From Bacillota bacterium (GTDB lineage: Bacteria; Bacillota; Clostridia; Acetivibrionales; DSM-1351): a DNA stretch of 8,208 nucleotides. Both the position numbers and the translations under genes were made by a program. Numbering within the stretch: the first letter of the stretch is position 1; every line of letters starts with the position of its first letter. The stretch spans positions 1-8,208 of the forward strand of contig JAEYTP010000098.1 of assembly GCA_023433945.1 (NCBI GenBank). The letters run 5' to 3'. Shown piece after piece: positions 1-5,789 of the stretch. The notes under the pieces are model-generated. The model searched no databases and was not told where the DNA came from. It saw only the letters and a list, made by a program, of their open reading frames with translations.

Positions 1-200
1 AAGCAGATCCAAAGTACACTAAGCTCGTTTCAGCAATTGATAAGGGCTCTGATATAGTACAAGACGGACAGTGGTTGACAACTAACTATGGTAAGGGTGT
101 TTACACTTATACTTCAATAGTTTGGTACCGTCAGCTCCAGCAGGCTATGGCACCAGGTGCTTACCGTATGTTCGTAAATATTCTTTCACAGAAGCAGTAA
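1..200 (+). CDS. C-terminal end of a PIG-L/LmbE-like family protein (partial)
   Basis: Only the last 65 codons are in the window, reading from base 3 to the TAA at 198-200; the 5' part lies outside. The visible end contains a Gly-Lys-Gly then Tyr-x-Tyr-Thr-Ser segment, followed by WYRQL and PGAYRMFVN near the C-terminus. From memory, this pattern (GKG.Y.YT...FRQLP.G.PGAYR.F.NL) closes large PIG-L deacetylase-type proteins that carry a glutamine-amidotransferase-like C-terminal domain. PIG-L proteins are zinc-dependent N-deacetylases acting on sugar conjugates, but the catalytic domain is not visible, so the activity is inferred from the tail only. The gene is followed within 20 nt by a strong terminator and is convergent with the genes to its right, so it is a separate transcription unit. 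The family call is moderate; that this is a real coding end is near certain. Confidence 0.6.
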   Translation, partial: ADPKYTKLVSAIDKGSDIVQDGQWLTTNYGKGVYTYTSIVWYRQLQQAMAPGAYRMFVNILSQKQ

Positions 201-216
201 TAATTAGATATAAAAC

Positions 217-253
217 AAAAAAAGAGATGATGCATTTGCATCATCTCTTTTTT
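217..253 (+). terminator. Intrinsic terminator after the PIG-L-like gene
   Basis: A perfect 11-bp stem (AGAGATGATGC at 223-233 with GCATCATCTCT at 238-248) closes a 4-nt ATTT loop and is followed by a run of T to 253. A run of A at 217-222 precedes it, so the stem can extend and the element could also end transcription on the opposite strand. It starts 17 nt after the stop codon at 198-200, the usual place for a rho-independent terminator. Confidence 0.93.
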
Positions 254-430
254 GCTGCTCTACGTCAGCAGATACCTAATTCTATATCTTACCCACCCCA
301 ACATTTATTATAGAACCATTTATTGCACCTTTTACTTATTTTGCATTGTGCCCTTTACATTATATTTCAATAAGCGTCTTATTAACTTACATATTGACCT
401 GCTTTAAACAGAAAATCTAAAGTTCTATCA

Positions 431-541
431 GTTGCCTATTTTGTGATAATACATTGTGCCACTAGATATGGACTTCTCCATATACGCTGCCAAGTATTGT
501 TCTATCTATTCTAAAGCATCTTCTCCCCGATATGGATTATA
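431..541 (-). pseudogene. Possible short gene remnant, unrecognised
   Basis: On the minus strand a frame reads YNPYRGEDALE, then TAG (506-508), then 25 more codons (IEQYLAAYMEKS..., ending near KIGN) before TGA at 428-430. A further TAG closes the upstream side (542-544). The amino acid composition looks more protein-like than the surrounding AT-rich sequence, which suggests a fragment of a lost gene. There is no start codon with a ribosome binding site and I do not recognise a family. It could equally be chance. Confidence 0.15.
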
Positions 542-606
542 CTAATATAATATTTAATATAGCTATCTATTTTCAAATAAAACATTTTTTTCTAGTTGTG
601 TTTGAA

Positions 607-744
607 TTATATTTGTTTACAAAAAATAGTATCAATAATATATAGAATTAACTGCCAACTATAAGACAGACTTAAATATTGCTATGCCCCTTGTAAATTC
701 ATCATCAATACGAATTTATTACAGCTATATTTTTGAATAGACAT
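607..744 (-). pseudogene. Short frame with good RBS, interrupted by TAG; possible gene-start remnant
   Basis: An ATG at 744-742 (minus strand) sits 7 nt after GGAGGA (751-756), a very good ribosome binding site. The frame runs 20 codons (begins MSIQKYSCNK), meets a TAG at 682-684, and continues in the same frame for 24 codons to TAA at 607-609. Either a 20-residue peptide is made or this is the broken start of a former gene. The upstream palindrome (750-798) would hide the ribosome binding site. I do not recognise the sequence. Confidence 0.25.
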
Positions 745-775
745 AACAAATCCTCCATAAGTAGACTTTTGTTAT
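743..775. repeat. Second inverted repeat interleaved with the 17-bp palindrome
   Basis: ATAACAAA (743-750) is the reverse complement of TTTGTTAT (768-775). One arm lies outside the large palindrome (sharing base 750) and the other lies inside its loop, so the arms are interleaved. In minus-strand RNA the two helices compete: forming the 8-bp stem places GGAGGA in a 17-nt loop but pairs the first two bases of the ATG at 744. With no linker past the long stem, a simple pseudoknot holding both complete helices looks sterically unlikely. An 8-bp AT-rich match can arise by chance. Confidence 0.5.
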
Positions 776-798
776 TTCCTTGTCTACTTATGGAGGAT
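750..798. repeat. Perfect 17-bp inverted repeat with 15-nt loop
   Basis: ATCCTCCATAAGTAGAC (750-766) is exactly complementary in reverse to GTCTACTTATGGAGGAT (782-798), with 15 nt between. Read on the minus strand, the 3' arm carries GGAGGA just ahead of the ATG at 744, while the 5' arm carries its complement TCCTCC, so RNA folding would sequester the Shine-Dalgarno. There is no long T tract on either side, so it is not a classic terminator, although it lies 81-129 nt past the chemoreceptor stop codon and could still help end or protect that transcript. A mobile-element hairpin is another possibility. Confidence 0.85.
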
Positions 799-878
799 CA
801 TGTAATATCTAACTTACTTGGAGCGTACTATTTACAATAAATTATGCTTTAATGATTTACTGTTTATTGAGACTTAAA

Positions 879-2885
879 TTATATCCTGAATTTTGAAACG
901 AGTTTGATCAGCATGTTTGACTTTGTCCTTGCCAATTCAGAGTTTTCAATTACTGTATTGGACATCTCTGCAATCATCGCAACACTATTGGCAATATTTG
1001 ATGTCCCCTGTGCCCCTTCATTTGCAGAAATTGCTATTGCATCAACAGCATTTACAATATTACGTATGGATGCAAGCAATTGTTCTGTAGTTGAGCTGAA
1101 GTCATTTACAATACCGCTTATGTTGTGGGCACTTTGATTGTAATTATCACCTGAGCTAACTAAGTAGTCATAATCATTCATAACCTTTGTATCAATGAAG
1201 TCCATAATTTCTGCTGAGCTATTAGATAATGCCTGTACAGCTTTCAAAATAATACTTGCTACTTCTTGTATACTTGATATTGTTGTTTTTGAGTCTTCAG
1301 CTAGCTTTCTTATCTCATCAGCAACCACAGCAAACCCCTTCCCTGCCTCACCTGCCCTTGCTGCCTCAATTGAAGCATTTAGTGCTAGCAAATTTGTCTG
1401 AGAGGTTATATCGAGTATAGCTTTTGAAAGAACACTTATCTGATTTACTGCTTTTGATTGTTCAATTGCATTCTGCAAATGCTCTTTATTTCTTATGTAA
1501 ATTTCCATAGCACTCGTCTTTGATAAAAGAGCATTTTCCTTCATTTTTTCCGACATGTCGCTAACGCTATTTACCGTTACTGCCCCTTCCTGTGCCTTTG
1601 TAGCCATAGATTCTATTGCCACTTCTATCTCTTCAGCCGTAGCGTTCATCTCTTGTGTGGAAGCAGCAGTCTCCTCCGTTCCTGCTGAGAGTTGTTCAGT
1701 AGTAGCGGATATTTCTTGTATGTTTTTATTGAGTTCTTCCACCTCTGTATTGATATTTGTAAGCATATTACTTACATCTGATGATTGTTCAACAACATCT
1801 TTAATAATGCTTCTTAAAGATGTTTGCATAGAATGTATAGATTTAGCCAGTACCCCAACTTCATCTACATTTTTCATATAATTAGGCGGTACCTCTATTG
1901 TAAAGTCTCCAGCTGCTATAGTTTTTAAGTGCTCAGTAGCAGCCTTAATAGGTCTGCAAAAGTTTCTTGCAATTAGAAATGTAATTACCAAGCTAACTAA
2001 TATAAAAGCAATTGAAACATTGAGAATAATGAATAGCAACGTATTAATCCCCGCCATTGATACGGATTTTGGTGCTGTTATGGCAAGTGACCAATCCGTG
2101 CCTTGTACAGGAGCATATCCCATATACTTAGTTACCCCTTTATAGGTATACTCTCCAACTCCTGACTCTCCCTTTGTCATTCTCAAAGAAATGTCTGCCA
2201 TTTGCTTAAGAGCTGAGTTTTCTTCAGCCTCTTTTATTGTATTGCTCATCTGAAGTACAAGTTTATGGTCTTCGTTTGCAATCGTCGTACCCTTATTGTT
2301 TATCATGAATGCCGCTGATTGTTCACCATATCTAATATCTTTTATCATCTCGCTCAATTCATTGCCATCACGAGATAAAGCTAATACTCCTACTACCTTT
2401 CCTTTATCAATAATAGGTACCGCATATGAAACAATTATATCATTCGTTACATCGCTTATATAAGGATCTGAAACCACACGCTGACCAGAAATAGCCTTGT
2501 TGAAATATTCCATATCCTTGGCATTTTCGGTGCTATCCAGCGTCGTATATTCTTTTCCATCGGTATCTATATAGCTCATCCACAAGTGACCACATCTGTT
2601 TGATTCCCTTTTTATATTTACAAGTTTTTCCCTCAGCGGAACATTCGTATTTTTTATTACATCTAATTGAGCAAATGCCTCGAGTACGTTTAATTGACTT
2701 TCAACTCTACTTGACATGACTTTTGAAGCTTCATTTGCTACTTCTTTAAGTGACCCATCAATATTGGTAGCAAGAGCGTTAGATGCCGAAAAATATACTA
2801 TAACACTAAATCCTATACATATTGATATTATCAATGCTCCATAAAGCAAAATCAACTTTGTCTTAATACTTTTTAGCTTAAACAT
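879..2885 (-). CDS. Methyl-accepting chemotaxis protein (Cache-HAMP-MA type)
   Basis: This 668-residue transmembrane chemoreceptor passes ligand binding outside the cell to the CheA/CheW kinase complex inside. In order: a short basic N-terminus; TM1 at about 11-32; an extracellular dCache-like sensor at about 38-275, with the conserved stretch DMEYFNKA...DPYISD...VSYAVPI (124-157) and IDKGKVVGVLALS; TM2 at about 281-306; a HAMP linker at about 306-358; and a long coiled-coil signalling domain to the end. The hairpin tip QTNLLALNASIEAARAGE (496-513), followed by GKGFAVVADEIRKLAEDS, is the diagnostic kinase-contact motif. Length and layout are normal for the family, and the signalling domain resembles a common clostridial subgroup. 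No CheR-binding pentapeptide is seen at the C-terminus. The start is ATG with AGGAGG 4 nt upstream (2890-2895). The arginine typical of amino-acid-binding dCache domains (R..WY..A) seems absent, since the aligned stretch reads KDMEYFNKA; the ligand is therefore unknown. The gene stands alone after a hairpin. Confidence 0.95.
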   Translation of the reverse strand: MFKLKSIKTKLILLYGALIISICIGFSVIVYFSASNALATNIDGSLKEVANEASKVMSSRVESQLNVLEAFAQLDVIKNTNVPLREKLVNIKRESNRCGHLWMSYIDTDGKEYTTLDSTENAKDMEYFNKAISGQRVVSDPYISDVTNDIIVSYAVPIIDKGKVVGVLALSRDGNELSEMIKDIRYGEQSAAFMINNKGTTIANEDHKLVLQMSNTIKEAEENSALKQMADISLRMTKGESGVGEYTYKGVTKYMGYAPVQGTDWSLAITAPKSVSMAGINTLLFIILNVSIAFILVSLVITFLIARNFCRPIKAATEHLKTIAAGDFTIEVPPNYMKNVDEVGVLAKSIHSMQTSLRSIIKDVVEQSSDVSNMLTNINTEVEELNKNIQEISATTEQLSAGTEETAASTQEMNATAEEIEVAIESMATKAQEGAVTVNSVSDMSEKMKENALLSKTSAMEIYIRNKEHLQNAIEQSKAVNQISVLSKAILDITSQTNLLALNASIEAARAGEAGKGFAVVADEIRKLAEDSKTTISSIQEVASIILKAVQALSNSSAEIMDFIDTKVMNDYDYLVSSGDNYNQSAHNISGIVNDFSSTTEQLLASIRNIVNAVDAIAISANEGAQGTSNIANSVAMIAEMSNTVIENSELARTKSNMLIKLVSKFRI

Positions 2886-2967
2886 AAAGCCTCCTAATAT
2901 TTATATAATAATGTGTGATGCAAACAGCCTGTCATAAAGGCATGAAGATTTTTAAATGACAACAAAA

Positions 2968-3037
2968 GCCACACAATGACAGCATTTTTAATTAGCTAAA
3001 TGCTAAAAATATAAAATGTGTTGTATCATTATGTGGC
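2968..3037 (-). terminator. Probable terminator hairpin of the lyase operon
   Basis: Read on the minus strand, GCCACATAATGA (3037-3026) pairs with TCATTGTGTGGC (2979-2968) as 12 continuous pairs including one G-U wobble. The loop holds a smaller 7-bp hairpin (AGCATTT/AAATGCT, 3004-2998 with 2987-2981). TTTTGTTGTC follows the outer stem. It starts 26 nt past the lyase stop and lies 82 nt or more before the chemoreceptor start. The wobble pairs only in minus-strand RNA, which fits termination of the lyase operon. The T tract is short, so efficiency is uncertain. Confidence 0.6.
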
Positions 3038-3063
3038 AGAAAGATTTTAGATAAATGTGCACG

Positions 3064-4572
3064 TTAAGCTATAATACCAGCTACTGCGTTTGCTAACTTT
3101 TCATCTGCGATTTTTAATTTTCCAATATATTCATTAACTTCTTGCTTGTTTTCTTCAAGAGCTTTAAAACTGTTTGCTAGCATTCTTTCTGTTTCAACAG
3201 GAGCAGGGCCACCTGTTATGGTCCTTACATTTACGAAGTTCACAGGATCAAGAGCCTTCTCAATTTCAGCAACACTTAAGTCAATAGCACGCCCTAATAC
3301 CTCTTGTGAAATATCAGCAATTATCTGAGGAGTTATATCCTGTGCTTTTTTGCCGTTTTTAACCATATATTTAACAATTGTGCTTGTTATTTTATGACTA
3401 TGACGGAAGGATAGCCCCTTGTCTCTAACCAAAATATCTGCTAATTCAGTTGCTGTAATAAATCCCTCATGTGATCTGTCAAACAAAACATCCTTGTTTA
3501 CCTTCAATGTAGCAAAAACGGAGCTAAGCATTTTAAATGCTCTGATTGTATATTTTATTGAATCATACAAATGAGGCTGTAGCTGCTCCTCTGTATCAAC
3601 TATATCTCCAAATGGTGTATTATGAAGTATATCAAACACACACTTTGACTCAGCGATAGCTTTACTTATACAAGGTCTTGTTTGCTCTAGAGAAGAAGGA
3701 TTTCTCTTCTGAGGCATAATACTGCTCACCTGAACATATGGATCAGATAGATAGAATACATTGAACTCCTTTGTACAGAAATCCAAGGTGTCCTTCATAA
3801 ACCTTGACAAGCTAGTGTTCATAATCATAAGCACTGATGCACATTCTGTGAGATAGTCACAACCGGCAATGCCATCATATGAGTTTTCAACTAATCCATC
3901 GAAACCTAGCAATTCAGCAGTTCTTTGTCTACTTATTGGAAACCCGGTAGTTGTAATTGCTGCTGCACCAAGAGGACTTATGTTAATTGTTTTTATTAAA
4001 TGTGCAAGCCTGTCAAAATCTCTCTCTAATGAATCCTGATAAGCAAGAATGTAATGAGCTAGAGTTGAAGGCTGAGCTGGTTGAGTATGAGTATATGCAG
4101 GCATAACTGTGTTAATATTCTCTTTTGCCAGAGAGAGTAGTACCTCTCTAAATATATTCAAATACTGCATAACCTCAAGCATCTTTTCTCTGAGCACCAT
4201 ACGGAACTCACATATATCAATATCATTTCTGCTTCTTGCAATATGTAACCTTCCAGCTGTATCCTTACCGATTAGCTTTTCCAGTTCATGCTCAATCATA
4301 AAGAACATATCCTCATAGGATGGGTCATACTGCCTGTCACTCATGTCCAATAAATCAATTTGTTTTAGTCCGGACAATATATCATTTGCTTCTTTTAACG
4401 TAATAATCTTTTGTTCATATAGCATAACTGCATGAGCCTTGCTTATTTCTATAAATGGCTTTGCATAATAATTTTTCTGAGTATCAAATATTGGAGCCAG
4501 TACACAGTCCTGAAAAGTTCTACCTGGGAATTGTGTGCCGTCCATTTGTTCAACATATTCTCTTGTATACAT
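3064..4572 (-). CDS. Argininosuccinate-lyase-like C-N lyase (ArgH paralogue)
   Basis: This 502-residue cytoplasmic enzyme belongs to the aspartase/fumarase superfamily, whose homotetramers eliminate an amine from a succinyl-type substrate, usually giving fumarate. Visible motifs, counted from the ATG at 4572, are HIARSRND (110-117), YTHTQPAQPST with the probable acid His162, and the signature loop SSIMPQKRNP (283-292) with the catalytic Ser in the SS pair, then GGPAPVE near 454. True ArgH usually has THLQ.AQP and MPQKKNPD, and is about 460 residues. Here Lys is Arg, the Asp after NP is Ser, and the chain is longer. THxQPAQPxT and SSIMPQKRNP fit, from memory, ArgH-like paralogues that include EDDS lyase. 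With no arg genes nearby and a transporter, amidohydrolase and second lyase upstream, a catabolic role is more likely than arginine synthesis. It is the last gene of the operon, 11 nt after the ROK gene. The in-frame TTG at 4587 overlaps the ribosome binding site and is rejected as start. Confidence 0.88.
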   Translation of the reverse strand: MYTREYVEQMDGTQFPGRTFQDCVLAPIFDTQKNYYAKPFIEISKAHAVMLYEQKIITLKEANDILSGLKQIDLLDMSDRQYDPSYEDMFFMIEHELEKLIGKDTAGRLHIARSRNDIDICEFRMVLREKMLEVMQYLNIFREVLLSLAKENINTVMPAYTHTQPAQPSTLAHYILAYQDSLERDFDRLAHLIKTINISPLGAAAITTTGFPISRQRTAELLGFDGLVENSYDGIAGCDYLTECASVLMIMNTSLSRFMKDTLDFCTKEFNVFYLSDPYVQVSSIMPQKRNPSSLEQTRPCISKAIAESKCVFDILHNTPFGDIVDTEEQLQPHLYDSIKYTIRAFKMLSSVFATLKVNKDVLFDRSHEGFITATELADILVRDKGLSFRHSHKITSTIVKYMVKNGKKAQDITPQIIADISQEVLGRAIDLSVAEIEKALDPVNFVNVRTITGGPAPVETERMLANSFKALEENKQEVNEYIGKLKIADEKLANAVAGIIA

Positions 4573-4578
4573 AGAATT

Positions 4579-4585
4579 CCTCCTC
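4579..4585 (-). promoter_or_regulatory. Ribosome binding site that sets the lyase start
   Basis: GAGGAGG (minus strand) lies 6 nt before the ATG at 4572-4570 and directly overlaps the ROK stop codon TGA (4586-4584). It decides for ATG 4572, because an upstream TTG start at 4587 would place the ribosome binding site inside the coding sequence. The overlap suggests translational coupling with the regulator gene. Confidence 0.85.
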
Positions 4586-5726
4586 AATAAAAGCTAATTC
4601 CATATTTGTTTGCCAATACAGATCCAACACACCCAATTACACCAGCATCTTCCTCTAATTGCGATAAAACAATCTCTGTCTTTACAGGAGTAAGTCGGGA
4701 TACTTCTTTTCTTATTGACAACAATAATCCCAATCCAGCCTTTGAAACGCCACCGCCTATAATTACTGCCTGTGGACTAAGTACACTTACTATATTTGCG
4801 ATTCCCATACTTAGATATTCAATCATTTCATTAACTGCTTCAATACACTCGATATCGTTATGTGATGCTTTTTCAAATACTGCCTTACAACTCAGTCCAA
4901 GCTTTCTCTCAATTGCACTTCCGGATGCAACACTTTCAAAATATCCATAGGCATCAGGCGTATATCTTTCAGTTTCAAGAGCATCCTTTGAAAGAACAAG
5001 GTATCCAACCTCGCCACCTGTATAGTTGTGACCCCTATAGATTTTGTTATCTATTATTATTCCACTTCCAATGCCATCTCCAATAGAGATAAATACAAAG
5101 TTGTTGTATTGACTGCCTACGCCTAGCCACTTTTCACCGAATACAGCCATATTTACGTCATTATCAATAAAAACGTCTAGTTCAAACTCCTTTTGAAGTA
5201 CATCCCGTATAGGATAGTCTACCCAATTTAGTTTTGGTACAAATCTAGCTATACCTTGCTCTATATCTGTTGTACCAGGAATTCCAACACCAACTCCTAT
5301 AAGCTTGTCCTCTACGCCTAGATTTATTGCCATATCCTTGACTACTTTTATGATATTCTTTAAATAACTACTTTCATCACAATTTCTTTTAAGGGTTAAT
5401 TCTTTTGATAAAATTTTGCCGGATAAATCAGAAATTACAGAGATACTTTTTGAAGCACCAATATCAATTCCTACAATATACCCTGCAGATGGGTTAAACA
5501 CCAGCTCTATAGGTTTTCTGCCTCCAAGTTTTGTTGAAACACCTTCGCCTTTTTCCCTAATAATGTTTTCATTGAGTAGTTCATCAACAATAGAAGAAAC
5601 CGTTGACTTACTCAAATTAGTAAGAGATGAAATTGTAGCTCTAGATATAGACTTCTCTTTAACTATAAGTGAAAGGACTGTATTTCTATTCATTAACTTT
5701 ATATATTCTGGCGTTCCCTTTATCAT
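4584..5726 (-). CDS. ROK-family transcriptional regulator lacking the zinc cysteine cluster
   Basis: This 380-residue DNA-binding repressor-type protein is related to NagC/XylR and sugar kinases. From the ATG at 5726 it begins MIKGTPEYIKLMNRN, a typical ROK regulator N-terminus, followed by a winged helix-turn-helix at about 14-52 (SRATISSLTNLSKSTVSSIVDELL). The sugar-kinase-like fold follows: phosphate motif GIDIGAS (from about 86), FIDNDVNMAVFGE with the equivalent of the catalytic Asp at 190, and ISIGDGIGSGII (from about 214). The usual ROK zinc site (GEIGH...C.CG..GC.E) is replaced by GGEVGYLVL and a cysteine-free stretch up to YFESVASG, so zinc binding is probably lost. The ligand is likely a sugar or sugar conjugate, by family. 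The gene lies within the catabolic operon, 63 nt after the desulfidase-like gene and 11 nt before the lyase, so it probably autoregulates; the operon promoter is outside the window. A GTG at 5756 or ATG at 5750 could extend it by 10 or 8 residues but has no ribosome binding site. Confidence 0.92.
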   Translation of the reverse strand: MIKGTPEYIKLMNRNTVLSLIVKEKSISRATISSLTNLSKSTVSSIVDELLNENIIREKGEGVSTKLGGRKPIELVFNPSAGYIVGIDIGASKSISVISDLSGKILSKELTLKRNCDESSYLKNIIKVVKDMAINLGVEDKLIGVGVGIPGTTDIEQGIARFVPKLNWVDYPIRDVLQKEFELDVFIDNDVNMAVFGEKWLGVGSQYNNFVFISIGDGIGSGIIIDNKIYRGHNYTGGEVGYLVLSKDALETERYTPDAYGYFESVASGSAIERKLGLSCKAVFEKASHNDIECIEAVNEMIEYLSMGIANIVSVLSPQAVIIGGGVSKAGLGLLLSIRKEVSRLTPVKTEIVLSQLEEDAGVIGCVGSVLANKYGISFY

Positions 5727-5736
5727 CTTTTTTGCA

Positions 5737-5742
5737 CTCCTT
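5737..5742 (-). promoter_or_regulatory. Ribosome binding site that sets the ROK start
   Basis: AAGGAG on the minus strand precedes the ATG at 5726-5724 by 10 nt, slightly long but workable. The upstream in-frame GTG (5756) and ATG (5750) have no purine-rich site at a suitable distance, and family N-termini match the MIKGTPEYIK start. Confidence 0.65.
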
Positions 5743-5789
5743 TTAATCATTACCACGCCAACTATTTTATAACAAATTTTACAGAATTA

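Larger units (their letters stand above)
254..878. other. Gene-poor AT-rich convergent intergenic region
   Basis: This 625-base gap lies between two convergent genes and has no convincing intact gene on either strand. It holds two short minus-strand frames broken by stops (431-541 and 607-744), a 7-bp hairpin with a CTTC loop (466-483, ATATGGA/TCCATAT), the 9-base sequence CATTGTGCC in direct orientation at 344-352 and 452-460, and the large palindrome at 750-798. No tRNA, rRNA, CRISPR repeat or complete insertion sequence is visible. The mix suggests a decayed insertion or gene remnant, but no family can be named. Confidence 0.6.

Noticed and set aside
122..313. A 63-codon plus-strand frame starting at 122
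   Set aside because: It is a shifted frame over the end of the PIG-L-like gene and runs through the terminator hairpin; it has no ribosome binding site and its sequence is not protein-like.
344..460. CATTGTGCC occurring at 344-352 and 452-460 as transposon ends
   Set aside because: The copies are in direct rather than inverted orientation, only 9 bases long, and enclose no transposase; likely chance.
904..1881. Plus-strand frames (about 68-108 codons) inside the chemoreceptor gene
   Set aside because: They are antisense shadows of the strongly supported minus-strand signalling domain, rich in Ser/Thr/Ile as expected from reversed coiled-coil codons.
2886..2967. Sigma-D (motility) or sigma-A promoter of the chemoreceptor
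   Set aside because: TTGTCA and TATTAT-like elements exist but not with proper spacing, and no GCCGATAA-like box is present, so no promoter can be placed with confidence.
4573..4587. N-terminal extension of the lyase from TTG 4587
   Set aside because: The extra five codons are the ribosome binding site itself (GAGGAGG); ATG 4572 is correctly spaced from it.
5727..5756. N-terminal extension of the ROK regulator from GTG 5756
   Set aside because: No ribosome binding site precedes it, while AAGGAG precedes ATG 5726 and family members start at the equivalent of MIKGTPEYIK.
4606..5772. Plus-strand frames opposite the ROK gene
   Set aside because: They are antisense shadows with no ribosome binding site or recognisable domain.
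5757..5789. Internal promoter upstream of the ROK gene (TATAAAAT on the minus strand)
   Set aside because: No matching -35 hexamer lies at a suitable distance, and AT-rich sequence gives such boxes by chance.
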